From assembly GCA_022702935.2 (NCBI GenBank), contig JAKIML020000088.1, forward strand, positions 1 through 53,439: a stretch of 53,439 bases of DNA. Reading direction: 5' to 3'. This DNA comes from Bacillota bacterium. Lineage in GTDB: Bacteria > Bacillota > Clostridia > DSM-8532. Both the position numbers and the translations under genes were made by a program. The stretch's first letter is position 1; each line of letters opens with the position of its first letter. The notes below the pieces were generated by a model. That model was not told where the DNA came from. It worked only from the letters and a program-made list of their open reading frames with translations, and did not search any database. This document shows, one piece after another, positions 43,393 through 49,942 of this stretch.

Positions 43393-44115
43393 TCACCCAT
43401 GCGTGCCTTCATCTATTTCAAAATCGCTGATTTCCTCTGTAACGGGTGAAAAACAATAGGAACCGGTATAAATCTTCTCGTCTTGCCCAACGAATTCGAA
43501 GGATACACGAACCTTAGCATCCTCCACCCATTCTTCAGCGAAAAAGTAGGGATCGGGACGATATTCACGCATTTTCTTCTCGATCTCTTCAGGCACGGGC
43601 AAAACAATCTCCTTCCCATCCTCCAGGTTGACCAGCACTACGTTACCATAGATTCTGGCCATATAGGAGACTGCAAGGAAACGACTGTCCTCCGACCATA
43701 GAAATGAACAGGCATAATAACCTGGTTCCATTCCCCATACGGTCCTGCCACTGGAAAGCTCTATCACCCGTATACCTTCATTGGGATAATAGCCTCCTGA
43801 CGTAACACTGGTTACTTTTCCGTAAGTTTCTCCACGGTATTGGCCGTTTGGCGAAACAGAGGAGGCATAGTCCACCTTAGGTTCAACAATTAATGTTGGT
43901 GTCGGAGAAGCTTCTTGGGGTTCTTCTGAGGTGATTGAAAGCGTCGGTGCCGGAGAAACCTCTTCTGGTTCTTCTGAGCCGATTGAAGGTGTCGGTGACA
44001 GTTCCTGCCCCTCTGCCACATCTGCCGCCAGGAATTTACCACAGGCGCCCATCAGGATTGAAAGACAAATCATAACAAAGACGAGCAAAAATGCTCGGTT
44101 TAACTTCCGTTTCAT
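43393..44115 (-). CDS. Lipoprotein with Pro/Ser/Glu repeat tether and beta-propeller-like region
   Basis: The 240-residue product has a lipoprotein signal (lipobox MGAC), then a tether of imperfect repeats of the type SxxPTPSIxSEEPEE (about residues 30-75). The C-terminal domain carries propeller-like phrases VSPNGQYRGETYG, IRVIELSSGRTVW and FLWSEDSRFLAVSY, so it may be a partial WD40/TolB-type fold with too few blades for a closed ring. The start lies among three nearby Met codons (44127, 44118, 44115); GGGGGA suits 44115 best. It converges with the preceding lipoprotein gene, 12 bp apart. Function unknown. Confidence 0.72.
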   Translation of the reverse strand: MKRKLNRAFLLVFVMICLSILMGACGKFLAADVAEGQELSPTPSIGSEEPEEVSPAPTLSITSEEPQEASPTPTLIVEPKVDYASSVSPNGQYRGETYGKVTSVTSGGYYPNEGIRVIELSSGRTVWGMEPGYYACSFLWSEDSRFLAVSYMARIYGNVVLVNLEDGKEIVLPVPEEIEKKMREYRPDPYFFAEEWVEDAKVRVSFEFVGQDEKIYTGSYCFSPVTEEISDFEIDEGTHG

Positions 44116-44215
44116 CATTTCCCCCATAAATATGCAAATGGTACTATATTTTACTCTATCAATTCTATTCTGCCTGCGTCAAATACATTTTAAGAGTTTA
44201 TCTGAAAGGTTAAAT

Positions 44216-44263
44216 AAAAAGACTCCTGGAAAACCCGAAGCGAGCGTTCCAAGAGTCTTTTTT
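44216..44263 (-). terminator. Rho-independent terminator of cysK
   Basis: In minus-strand RNA AAAAAAGACTCTTGGAA pairs with TTCCAGGAGTCTTTTT (one G-U) around a 15-nt loop and ends in a T run. It lies 14 bp after the cysK stop. Confidence 0.85.
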
Positions 44264-44276
44264 ATGGGAATATGTA

Positions 44277-45209
44277 TTATTCCTCAGAGAACAATGGGGT
44301 GGAAAGATATCTTTCACCGGTATCGGGAAGAATCACTACAATGGTCTTTCCTTTATTCTCAGGTCTTTGAGCCAGGACAGTAGCCGCATGAAGGGCCGCG
44401 CCGCTGGAGATACCTACCAGCAATCCCTCAGTTCTGGCTATCTTTCTGGATGCCGCAAAGGCCTCCTCATTCTTTACCTTGATGATTTCATCATATATGC
44501 CTGTGTTCAGTACATCGGGCACAAATCCGGCACCAATACCCTGAATCTTATGAGGTCCTTTGGTTCCGCCTGAGAGAACCGGTGAATCAAATGGTTCCAC
44601 GGCCACAACCTTAACGCCGGGCTTTCTTGACTTCAGAATTTCACCCACACCGGTCACAGTACCGCCAGTACCTACGCCGGCCACAAAGATATCCACTTGC
44701 CCGTCGGTGTCGTTCCAAACCTCTTCTGCAGTTGTCTTGCGGTGAATTTCAGGATTGGCAGGATTCTTAAACTGTTGAGGTATAAAGGAATTGGGGATCT
44801 CTTTGGCAAGCTCCTCAGCCTTTTTAATGGCTCCAGCCATACCCTCTGAACCGGGAGTGAGCACCAACTCGGCACCCAGAGCCTTCATGAGGTTCCTTCT
44901 CTCAATACTGAAGGTCTCGGGTAATGTGATAATGAGTCTGTAACCCTTGGCAGCCGCCACAAAGGAGAGTGCAATACCCGTATTTCCGCTGGTGGGTTCA
45001 ATAATGACGGTGTCCTTATTGATGAGCCCTTTCTCCTCGGCATCCTTAATCATGGCATAGCCGATTCTGTCCTTAACGCTTCCCAGGGGATTGAAGTACT
45101 CCAGCTTGCCGTAAATCTTAGCCTCAAGATTAAGCTGCTTCTCATAATTGGTGAGCTCCAGCAACGGGGTGTTTCCAATCAAATCGGTGATACTCTTTGC
45201 AACTTTCAT
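44277..45209 (-). CDS. cysK: Cysteine synthase A (O-acetylserine sulfhydrylase)
   Basis: The 310-residue PLP enzyme makes cysteine from O-acetylserine and sulfide. The PLP lysine lies in [14 protein letters not shown], the substrate loop is [11 protein letters not shown], and the phosphate-binding loop is [13 protein letters not shown]. In Bacillus, CysK also partners the repressor CymR, and a CymR-like Rrf2 gene lies 3 kb upstream here. It has its own consensus promoter and terminator, so it is a single-gene unit. Confidence 0.96.
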   Translation of the reverse strand: MKVAKSITDLIGNTPLLELTNYEKQLNLEAKIYGKLEYFNPLGSVKDRIGYAMIKDAEEKGLINKDTVIIEPTSGNTGIALSFVAAAKGYRLIITLPETFSIERRNLMKALGAELVLTPGSEGMAGAIKKAEELAKEIPNSFIPQQFKNPANPEIHRKTTAEEVWNDTDGQVDIFVAGVGTGGTVTGVGEILKSRKPGVKVVAVEPFDSPVLSGGTKGPHKIQGIGAGFVPDVLNTGIYDEIIKVKNEEAFAASRKIARTEGLLVGISSGAALHAATVLAQRPENKGKTIVVILPDTGERYLSTPLFSEE

Positions 45210-45233
45210 AATATCCTTACCTCCATACCTAAG

Positions 45234-45249
45234 TAATCATATCTGATTA
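45234..45249. promoter_or_regulatory. Inverted repeat in the cysK leader, candidate operator
   Basis: TAATCA-TATC-TGATTA has perfect 6-bp arms and lies about 10 bp downstream of the -10, so a bound protein would obstruct transcription. It is a candidate site for a sulfur regulator. Confidence 0.5.
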
Positions 45250-45259
45250 ATATGGTTTA

Positions 45260-45288
45260 ATTATACACGACCCCCCATATATTGTCAA
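45260..45288 (-). promoter_or_regulatory. Consensus promoter of cysK
   Basis: Read on the minus strand: TTGACA (45288-45283), a 17-bp spacer and TATAAT (45265-45260), a full sigma-A consensus. A strong intrinsic promoter implies that cysK is controlled by repression. Confidence 0.85.
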
Positions 45289-45329
45289 CACTTAATTTCT
45301 ACTTTTCTTATAGGATTACCATGAATTAA

Positions 45330-46430
45330 TCAAGGCAGGACTTCATGAATAATTCCCCCGCCAACCACATTATCATCCTGGTAAAGCACCACCGACTGCC
45401 CGGGTGCAACAAAGGCCTGGGGATTCTCAAAGAGGATCTTTGCTTTATCCCCCTCAAGGGCAATCAAGCGTGCGGGTACTTCCTTCTGGGAGTAGCGTGT
45501 CCGCGCCATGACCGGTTTTTCCTCGGCGGGCTTTTCATACAGAATGTAATTCATGTCTCGGGCAATCAAGCCGCTGACCAGCCCTTCCTGCTGGGAACCG
45601 AGGGTAACCGTGTTTTTTCTGCTGTCCTTTCGGATGACGTACCGGGGCTCCTTAAAGCTCATTCCCAAGCCCTTGCGCTGACCAATGGTATAGTGTATCA
45701 TGCCCTTGTTCTTGCCCAGCACATTACCCTTTGTATCCACAAAAGTGCCTTCCGGAAGGTCAATCCCCTTGTAGTCCTTAATAAAGTCGGCATAGCTTCC
45801 GTTCTGAACAAAGCAGATATCCTGGCTGTCAGGCTTTCTGGCGTTTACCAGACCCTTTTCCTCGGCAATTTCTCTCACGTTGGTCTTTTTATAGTCTCCC
45901 AAAGGAAGAAGCAGCCTCTTAAGCTGGTCCTGAGTCAGCATATAGAGCACATAGCTCTGATCCTTTGTGTTATCCAGAGCCTTTTTAAGCAGATATCTTC
46001 CCGATGCCTCGTCATAGACCACCCGGGCATAATGTCCCGTAGCAATATAGTCCATCTCCAGCGCTAAAGCCTTATGCAGCATGGCCTGAAACTTCACATA
46101 CTGGTTGCAGGCGATACAGGGATTGGGTGTCTCCCCTGCCAAATAGGAGTCTACAAAGTATTGAACCACCTTTTCCTCGAAGAGCTGCTTCATGTTGAGC
46201 ACATAAAAAGGAATGCCCAGCTTGAAGGCCGATGCCCGGGCATCCTCCACATCTTCGAGGGAGCAGCAGGTCCTTGTGGCTGTATTGCAGGAATTGTCAT
46301 TGCCATCCCAGAGCTTCAGTGTTGCTCCGTAAACTTCATAGCCTCTATCCAAAAGGATGGCGGCGGCCGTGCTCGAATCTACGCCGCCGCTCATCCCTAC
46401 AAGAACCTTTTTCTTTTTTGAATCATTCAT
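45330..46430 (-). CDS. mnmA: tRNA 2-thiouridylase MnmA
   Basis: The 366-residue enzyme thiolates U34 of tRNA-Lys, tRNA-Glu and tRNA-Gln using ATP and persulfide sulfur. The PP-loop is GMSGGVDSS. The two catalytic cysteines lie in TPNPCIACNQYVKF and SQDICFVQ. The C-terminal barrels contain TIGQRKGLGM. It needs a cysteine desulfurase as sulfur donor; none is encoded beside it, although rrf2-iscS-mnmA is the usual arrangement. It lies 18 bp after metY and may be co-transcribed with it. Confidence 0.96.
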   Translation of the reverse strand: MNDSKKKKVLVGMSGGVDSSTAAAILLDRGYEVYGATLKLWDGNDNSCNTATRTCCSLEDVEDARASAFKLGIPFYVLNMKQLFEEKVVQYFVDSYLAGETPNPCIACNQYVKFQAMLHKALALEMDYIATGHYARVVYDEASGRYLLKKALDNTKDQSYVLYMLTQDQLKRLLLPLGDYKKTNVREIAEEKGLVNARKPDSQDICFVQNGSYADFIKDYKGIDLPEGTFVDTKGNVLGKNKGMIHYTIGQRKGLGMSFKEPRYVIRKDSRKNTVTLGSQQEGLVSGLIARDMNYILYEKPAEEKPVMARTRYSQKEVPARLIALEGDKAKILFENPQAFVAPGQSVVLYQDDNVVGGGIIHEVLP

Positions 46431-46448
46431 TTACATCACCAGACTCTA

Positions 46449-47729
46449 TTATACCCGAGCCAGTGCCTGATTCAAATCCTCAATCAGATCTTCCACATCT
46501 TCAATACCGATGGACAAACGGATCATATCCGGTGTTACGCCTGCCTGGCGCTGTTCTTCTTCATTGAGCTGAGCATGGGTGGTGCTGGCCGGATGGATGA
46601 CCAGGGACTTGGCATCGGCTACATTGGCCAGCAAAGAGAAGATTTCAAGGGCCTCAATGAAGGTCTTTCCTGCTTCAAGGCCGCCCTTTACGCCAAAGGT
46701 AAAGATGGATCCGGCGCCTTTGGGCAGATACTTTTGAGCCAGAGGATAGTATTTATTGTCGGGCAAGGAGGGATAATTAACCCAGCTTACCTTTTCATGG
46801 CCTTTGAGGAACTCTACAATCTTCTTTGTGTTGGACACATGCCGTTCAACACGAAGGGAAAGGGTTTCAAGCCCTTGCAGCAGCAGGAAGGCATTGAAGG
46901 GGCTGATGCAGGCACCGGTATCACGCAGGAGGGTTACTCTCGCCTTGGTTATGTACGCGGCAGGCCCTACATCCTGAGCATAGCGGATGCCATGATAGCT
47001 GGGATCGGGTTCGGTGAGGCCCGGGAACTTTCCGCTGGCAACCCAGTCAAACTTGCCCGAATCAATCAGAACGCCACCAATGGAAGTACCATGACCGCCA
47101 ATGAACTTGGTTGCAGAATGGACCACAATATCCACACCATATTCAATGGGTCTGATGAGATAGGGTGTTCCAAAGGTGTTGTCGCAGATGGCGGGAATGC
47201 CGTTCTCATGAGCGATTTGGACCACTTTTTCAATATCTATGAGGTTGATGCCAGGATTACCGATGGTTTCAAAATAAATGGCCTTGGTCTTGTCGGTAAT
47301 GGCTTTTCTGAAGTTCTCAGGATCATCGGGGTCTACAAAGATGGTCTTGATGCCCAGCTTGGGCAGGGTATTGGAGAACAGGTTATAGGTGCCGCCATAG
47401 AGGGTGCTGGCCGATACAATCTCATCCCCGCTGCTGGCGATGTTTAAGATGGCATAGGTAATGGCCGCGGATCCCGAAGACAGCGCCAATGCCCCAATAC
47501 CGCCTTCAAGGGCGGCCATGCGCTGCTCGAAAACATCGGTGGTGGGATTCATGATACGCGTATAAATATTGCCAACTTCCTTTAAGGCAAAGAGATTGGC
47601 GGCATGCTCCGTACTGTCGAAAACATAGGATGTGGTCTGGTAGATGGGAACTGCCCGGCTGCCCGTGGTGGGATCAGGATTCTGCCCTGCATGAACCTGC
47701 AGAGTATCAAATCTGTAGTTTTTTGCCAT
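46449..47729 (-). CDS. metY: O-acetylhomoserine sulfhydrylase (O-acetylhomoserine aminocarboxypropyltransferase)
   Basis: The 426-residue PLP enzyme of the Cys/Met metabolism family makes homocysteine from O-acetylhomoserine and sulfide. The N-terminal signature is [20 protein letters not shown], the PLP lysine lies in [12 protein letters not shown], and [13 protein letters not shown] is at the C-terminal substrate end. The length (about 430) fits MetY rather than the shorter cystathionine enzymes (about 380). The start at 47729 has AAAGGA 8 nt upstream; the Met at 47738 lies within the ribosome-site region. An ATAGGAAT motif is found about 65 bp upstream. Confidence 0.93.
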   Translation of the reverse strand: MAKNYRFDTLQVHAGQNPDPTTGSRAVPIYQTTSYVFDSTEHAANLFALKEVGNIYTRIMNPTTDVFEQRMAALEGGIGALALSSGSAAITYAILNIASSGDEIVSASTLYGGTYNLFSNTLPKLGIKTIFVDPDDPENFRKAITDKTKAIYFETIGNPGINLIDIEKVVQIAHENGIPAICDNTFGTPYLIRPIEYGVDIVVHSATKFIGGHGTSIGGVLIDSGKFDWVASGKFPGLTEPDPSYHGIRYAQDVGPAAYITKARVTLLRDTGACISPFNAFLLLQGLETLSLRVERHVSNTKKIVEFLKGHEKVSWVNYPSLPDNKYYPLAQKYLPKGAGSIFTFGVKGGLEAGKTFIEALEIFSLLANVADAKSLVIHPASTTHAQLNEEEQRQAGVTPDMIRLSIGIEDVEDLIEDLNQALARV

Positions 47730-47791
47730 GGTAATCATCCTTTCTATAATCGATAAAAATAAGTCCGTTTTAGGTCTGCGGGATACTTAGA

Positions 47792-47799
47792 ATTCCTAT
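47792..47799 (-). promoter_or_regulatory. Candidate CymR-type box upstream of metY
   Basis: On the minus strand the sequence reads GATAGGAATTC. The core ATAGGAAT recurs in the rrf2 promoter region (48313-48306). From memory, the Bacillus CymR site contains an AT(N)GGAATT half. The match is short, so this is suggestive only. Confidence 0.4.
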
Positions 47800-47835
47800 C
47801 TTTTTAGTCGTATTTAGCCCATAAAAAAGCAAACA

Positions 47836-48282
47836 TCAGATGTAATACATAAAGCTGTCAAGGCCATTGAGGCGCCTGTAATCATTGGCCAGATCCTCAA
47901 GGGTCACAGAGTCCACCAAGGTATTGATGCTTTCATCCATTTTATCCCATACTTGCGTTTTAAGACAATACTGAATACTCTTATCATCCAGATTATCGCT
48001 CTCGGAGCTGTCAATGACCGAGAGCTGTCCCTCCAGCACTCTTAAAACAACGCCTACCTTGATGGAATCGGGAGATTGAGCAAGAATATAACCCCCTTGG
48101 GCCCCCTTGATACTTTTAACCAAGCCTGCCTTACGAAGGCTGGCAAATACCTGCTCAAGATAGTTCATGGAGATATTCTGCCTTTCGGCTATGGCACCGA
48201 GGGGGACATGCTCCCCATTGGAATAGACCGCCAGATCAACCATGGCACGCAGCCCATAGCGACCCTTCGTTGAAATCTTCAT
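47836..48282 (-). CDS. Rrf2 family regulator, CymR-like
   Basis: The 148-residue Rrf2 winged-helix repressor opens MKISTKGRYGLRAMVDLA, with recognition-helix region QNISMNYLEQVFASLRKAG and wing GAQGGYIL. It has only one cysteine (in IQYCLKT), so it lacks the three-Cys iron-sulfur ligand set of IscR. That fits CymR, the cysteine-metabolism repressor of Bacilli. It lies upstream of metY on the same strand, 106 bp away, and has its own consensus promoter. Targets probably include metY, cysK and itself, which is inference from shared motifs. Confidence 0.88.
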   Translation of the reverse strand: MKISTKGRYGLRAMVDLAVYSNGEHVPLGAIAERQNISMNYLEQVFASLRKAGLVKSIKGAQGGYILAQSPDSIKVGVVLRVLEGQLSVIDSSESDNLDDKSIQYCLKTQVWDKMDESINTLVDSVTLEDLANDYRRLNGLDSFMYYI

Positions 48283-48305
48283 AAACCCTCCCTCTTATTC
48301 TTATT

Positions 48306-48313
48306 ATTCCTAT
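48306..48313 (-). promoter_or_regulatory. Candidate CymR-type box in the rrf2 leader
   Basis: On the minus strand CCTATAGGAATAAT lies just downstream of the -10 of the CymR-like gene and shares ATAGGAAT with the metY upstream site. The position fits autorepression. Confidence 0.4.
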
Positions 48314-48325
48314 AGGTTTTGATAT

Positions 48326-48354
48326 AATATACACCCGCTGCCTGAATTTGTCAA
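48326..48354 (-). promoter_or_regulatory. Promoter of the CymR-like rrf2 gene
   Basis: Read on the minus strand: TTGACA (48354-48349), a 17-bp spacer and TATATT (48331-48326). Confidence 0.75.
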
Positions 48355-48385
48355 GCAAAAGTCAACGAAAAGCAACCATAAATCA

Positions 48386-48415
48386 CAAAAGAAAAGAGCG
48401 CCCAAAAAGCGCTCT
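48386..48415 (-). terminator. Rho-independent terminator of the tcdA/rrf2 unit
   Basis: The perfect 7-bp stem AGAGCGC / GCGCTCT is followed on the minus strand by TTTCTTTTG, right after the stop of the second rrf2 gene. Confidence 0.88.
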
Positions 48416-48423
48416 GAACATAC

Positions 48424-48876
48424 TTAAATACAATAGTCCTCCACAATGGGCCGGGGATTTAGCGACCGATAATGATCAATGAGATGGGCGAGGGTTATGG
48501 AACGGGTGAGTTGGTTGAGCTCGCCGCCCACCCGCTGCCACAGAAGGCGTGTGGGACAGACTTCCATGCGGTCACATTTGCTGCCCCGTCCATCAGTGAC
48601 ACAGGCTACGGGCGAAAGGGGACCTTCCAAAACATGGAGCACCTCTCCCACCGTTACTTCCTTTTGTTCCTTGGCTAAACGATATCCGCCCTGGGCACCA
48701 CGGACACTCTCAACAATGCCTGCGCGCCGCAAAACAAGAAAGATCTGCATGATATATGCCTCAGAGATGTTCAGTGTTTCGGCGATTTTCTTCAGGCTTA
48801 CATGTCCCTGTTCATCGTCCAGGCACATGACCATCAAGGCTTCCAGTCCGTATCTGCCCTTGGTTGATATCTTCAT
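48424..48876 (-). CDS. Rrf2 family regulator with Fe-S-type cysteine set, IscR-like
   Basis: The 150-residue Rrf2 protein has the same N-terminal signature as its neighbour (MKISTKGRYGLEALMVM) and the wing GAQGGYRL. Unlike the neighbour it carries three cysteines in CVTDGRGSKCDRMEVC (spacing C-x8-C-x5-C). This is close to the IscR cluster-ligand pattern, so it probably senses iron-sulfur cluster status. Its ATG overlaps the tcdA stop by 4 bp (ATGA), so it is translationally coupled to tcdA. A terminator follows. The target genes are not visible in the window; no isc/suf genes are present. Confidence 0.9.
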   Translation of the reverse strand: MKISTKGRYGLEALMVMCLDDEQGHVSLKKIAETLNISEAYIMQIFLVLRRAGIVESVRGAQGGYRLAKEQKEVTVGEVLHVLEGPLSPVACVTDGRGSKCDRMEVCPTRLLWQRVGGELNQLTRSITLAHLIDHYRSLNPRPIVEDYCI

Positions 48877-49643
48877 TTTGTCTCACCCTTATATCCTATT
48901 AAATCCTTAATGACTTCACCGGCAATGATGAGCCCTGCCACCGAGGGGACAAAGGAAATACTGCCGGGGATCTGGTTTCTGATGGTACAGGTTCTGGTTG
49001 AGCCCTTGGGGCAGACACATCCGTTGGCACAACTGTTATCCTCGGTCTCAATGGGCTTTATAGCGGGCTCGGTGGAGTAAACCACCTTGAGGGAGTCAAT
49101 GCCTCGCTGCCGCAGTTCTCTGCGCATGACCCTTGCCAATGGATCCATGGTGGTCTTATAGATATCGGTGACCTCAAAGCGTGTGGGATCCAGCTTATTG
49201 CCTGCTCCCATACAGCTTATGATGGGGATATTCCGCTTTTTGGCCTGCACCACCAGATCTATCTTGGCGGTGACGGTATCCACCGCATCCACAATATAAT
49301 CATAATCATCCTTTATAAGCTCATTGGCATTTTCGGGCATATAGAAGCACTGGTGTGTCTCCACCTCCGCTTTTGGATTAATCTCCAGGATGCGCTCCTT
49401 CATCACCTCGACCTTGACCTTGCCAATGGTCTTGCGGGTTGCATGGAGCTGTCGGTTCAGATTGGTCAGACAGACCAAATCATCATCCACAAGCACAAAA
49501 CGCCCAACACCGGCACGAACCAATCCTTCTACCACGAAGGTGCCCACGCCGCCGATACCAAATACGGCAACCTTGCTTCTTTGTAGTTTTTCCAGGCCTT
49601 CTTTCCCGATAAGAAGCTCTGTCCGGGAAAACGCATGCAGCAT
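48873..49643 (-). CDS. tcdA: tRNA threonylcarbamoyladenosine dehydratase (TcdA, ThiF/E1-like)
   Basis: The 256-residue E1-like enzyme cyclises t6A37 of tRNA to ct6A. The ATP-binding motif VFGIGGVGTFVVEGLVRAG and the DDDLVCLTNLNRQ segment are typical. The C-terminal region has a cysteine cluster CANGCVCPKGSTRTC before IPGSISFVPSVAGLIIAGEV. The start at 49643 (MLHAFSRTELLIG) matches the family and has AAAGGG 7 nt upstream. The much longer frame to 49808 has no supporting signal. It precedes and overlaps the IscR-like gene. Confidence 0.92.
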   Translation of the reverse strand: MLHAFSRTELLIGKEGLEKLQRSKVAVFGIGGVGTFVVEGLVRAGVGRFVLVDDDLVCLTNLNRQLHATRKTIGKVKVEVMKERILEINPKAEVETHQCFYMPENANELIKDDYDYIVDAVDTVTAKIDLVVQAKKRNIPIISCMGAGNKLDPTRFEVTDIYKTTMDPLARVMRRELRQRGIDSLKVVYSTEPAIKPIETEDNSCANGCVCPKGSTRTCTIRNQIPGSISFVPSVAGLIIAGEVIKDLIGYKGETK

Positions 49644-49863
49644 AACAATACCCTTTCTAATATTGAAAAATAGCAAAAAACTAACGTTGCTTTTAAATTT
49701 ACCTATCTCATTATCTTGCACACTATGAAAAAAATCAACACTCATTCTGCCTCGGAGAAATTCGGACAGGCCTATTAACATAAGATAGAGATGGTAAATT
49801 TTCCACATCCAGGTTTTCTCTTAGGCTATTTGTACAAAATAGCGCCAATATTTGTGCAATAGT

Positions 49864-49892
49864 TTGATAATTTTATACGCTTGTAGTAGAAT
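49864..49892 (+). promoter_or_regulatory. Promoter of hppA
   Basis: TTGATA (49864-49869), a 17-bp spacer and TAGAAT (49887-49892), with a leader of about 43 nt. The 49644-49942 gap (299 bp) between tcdA and hppA holds this promoter and the AT-rich upstream region of tcdA. No gene or RNA was recognised there. Confidence 0.7.
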
Positions 49893-49942
49893 GGATAGGA
49901 AAACGTTTATATCCAAAACCATAGACATAAGGGGGTCTACGC

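Noticed and set aside
44128-45330. Cysteine T-box or S-box riboswitch upstream of the sulfur genes
   Set aside because: No T-box sequence (TGGNACCGCG-like) and no SAM-riboswitch core was seen in the cysK, mnmA or metY upstream regions. The cysK leader is too short.
46575-47447. Plus-strand open frame of 290 codons
   Set aside because: It is antisense to metY, which has all PLP-enzyme motifs. The composition is Gly/Asn/His-rich and unlike a real protein.
49644-49942. Possible riboswitch or small RNA before hppA
   Set aside because: There is no conserved aptamer motif or terminator-like hairpin. The mapped promoter leaves only a leader of about 43 nt.
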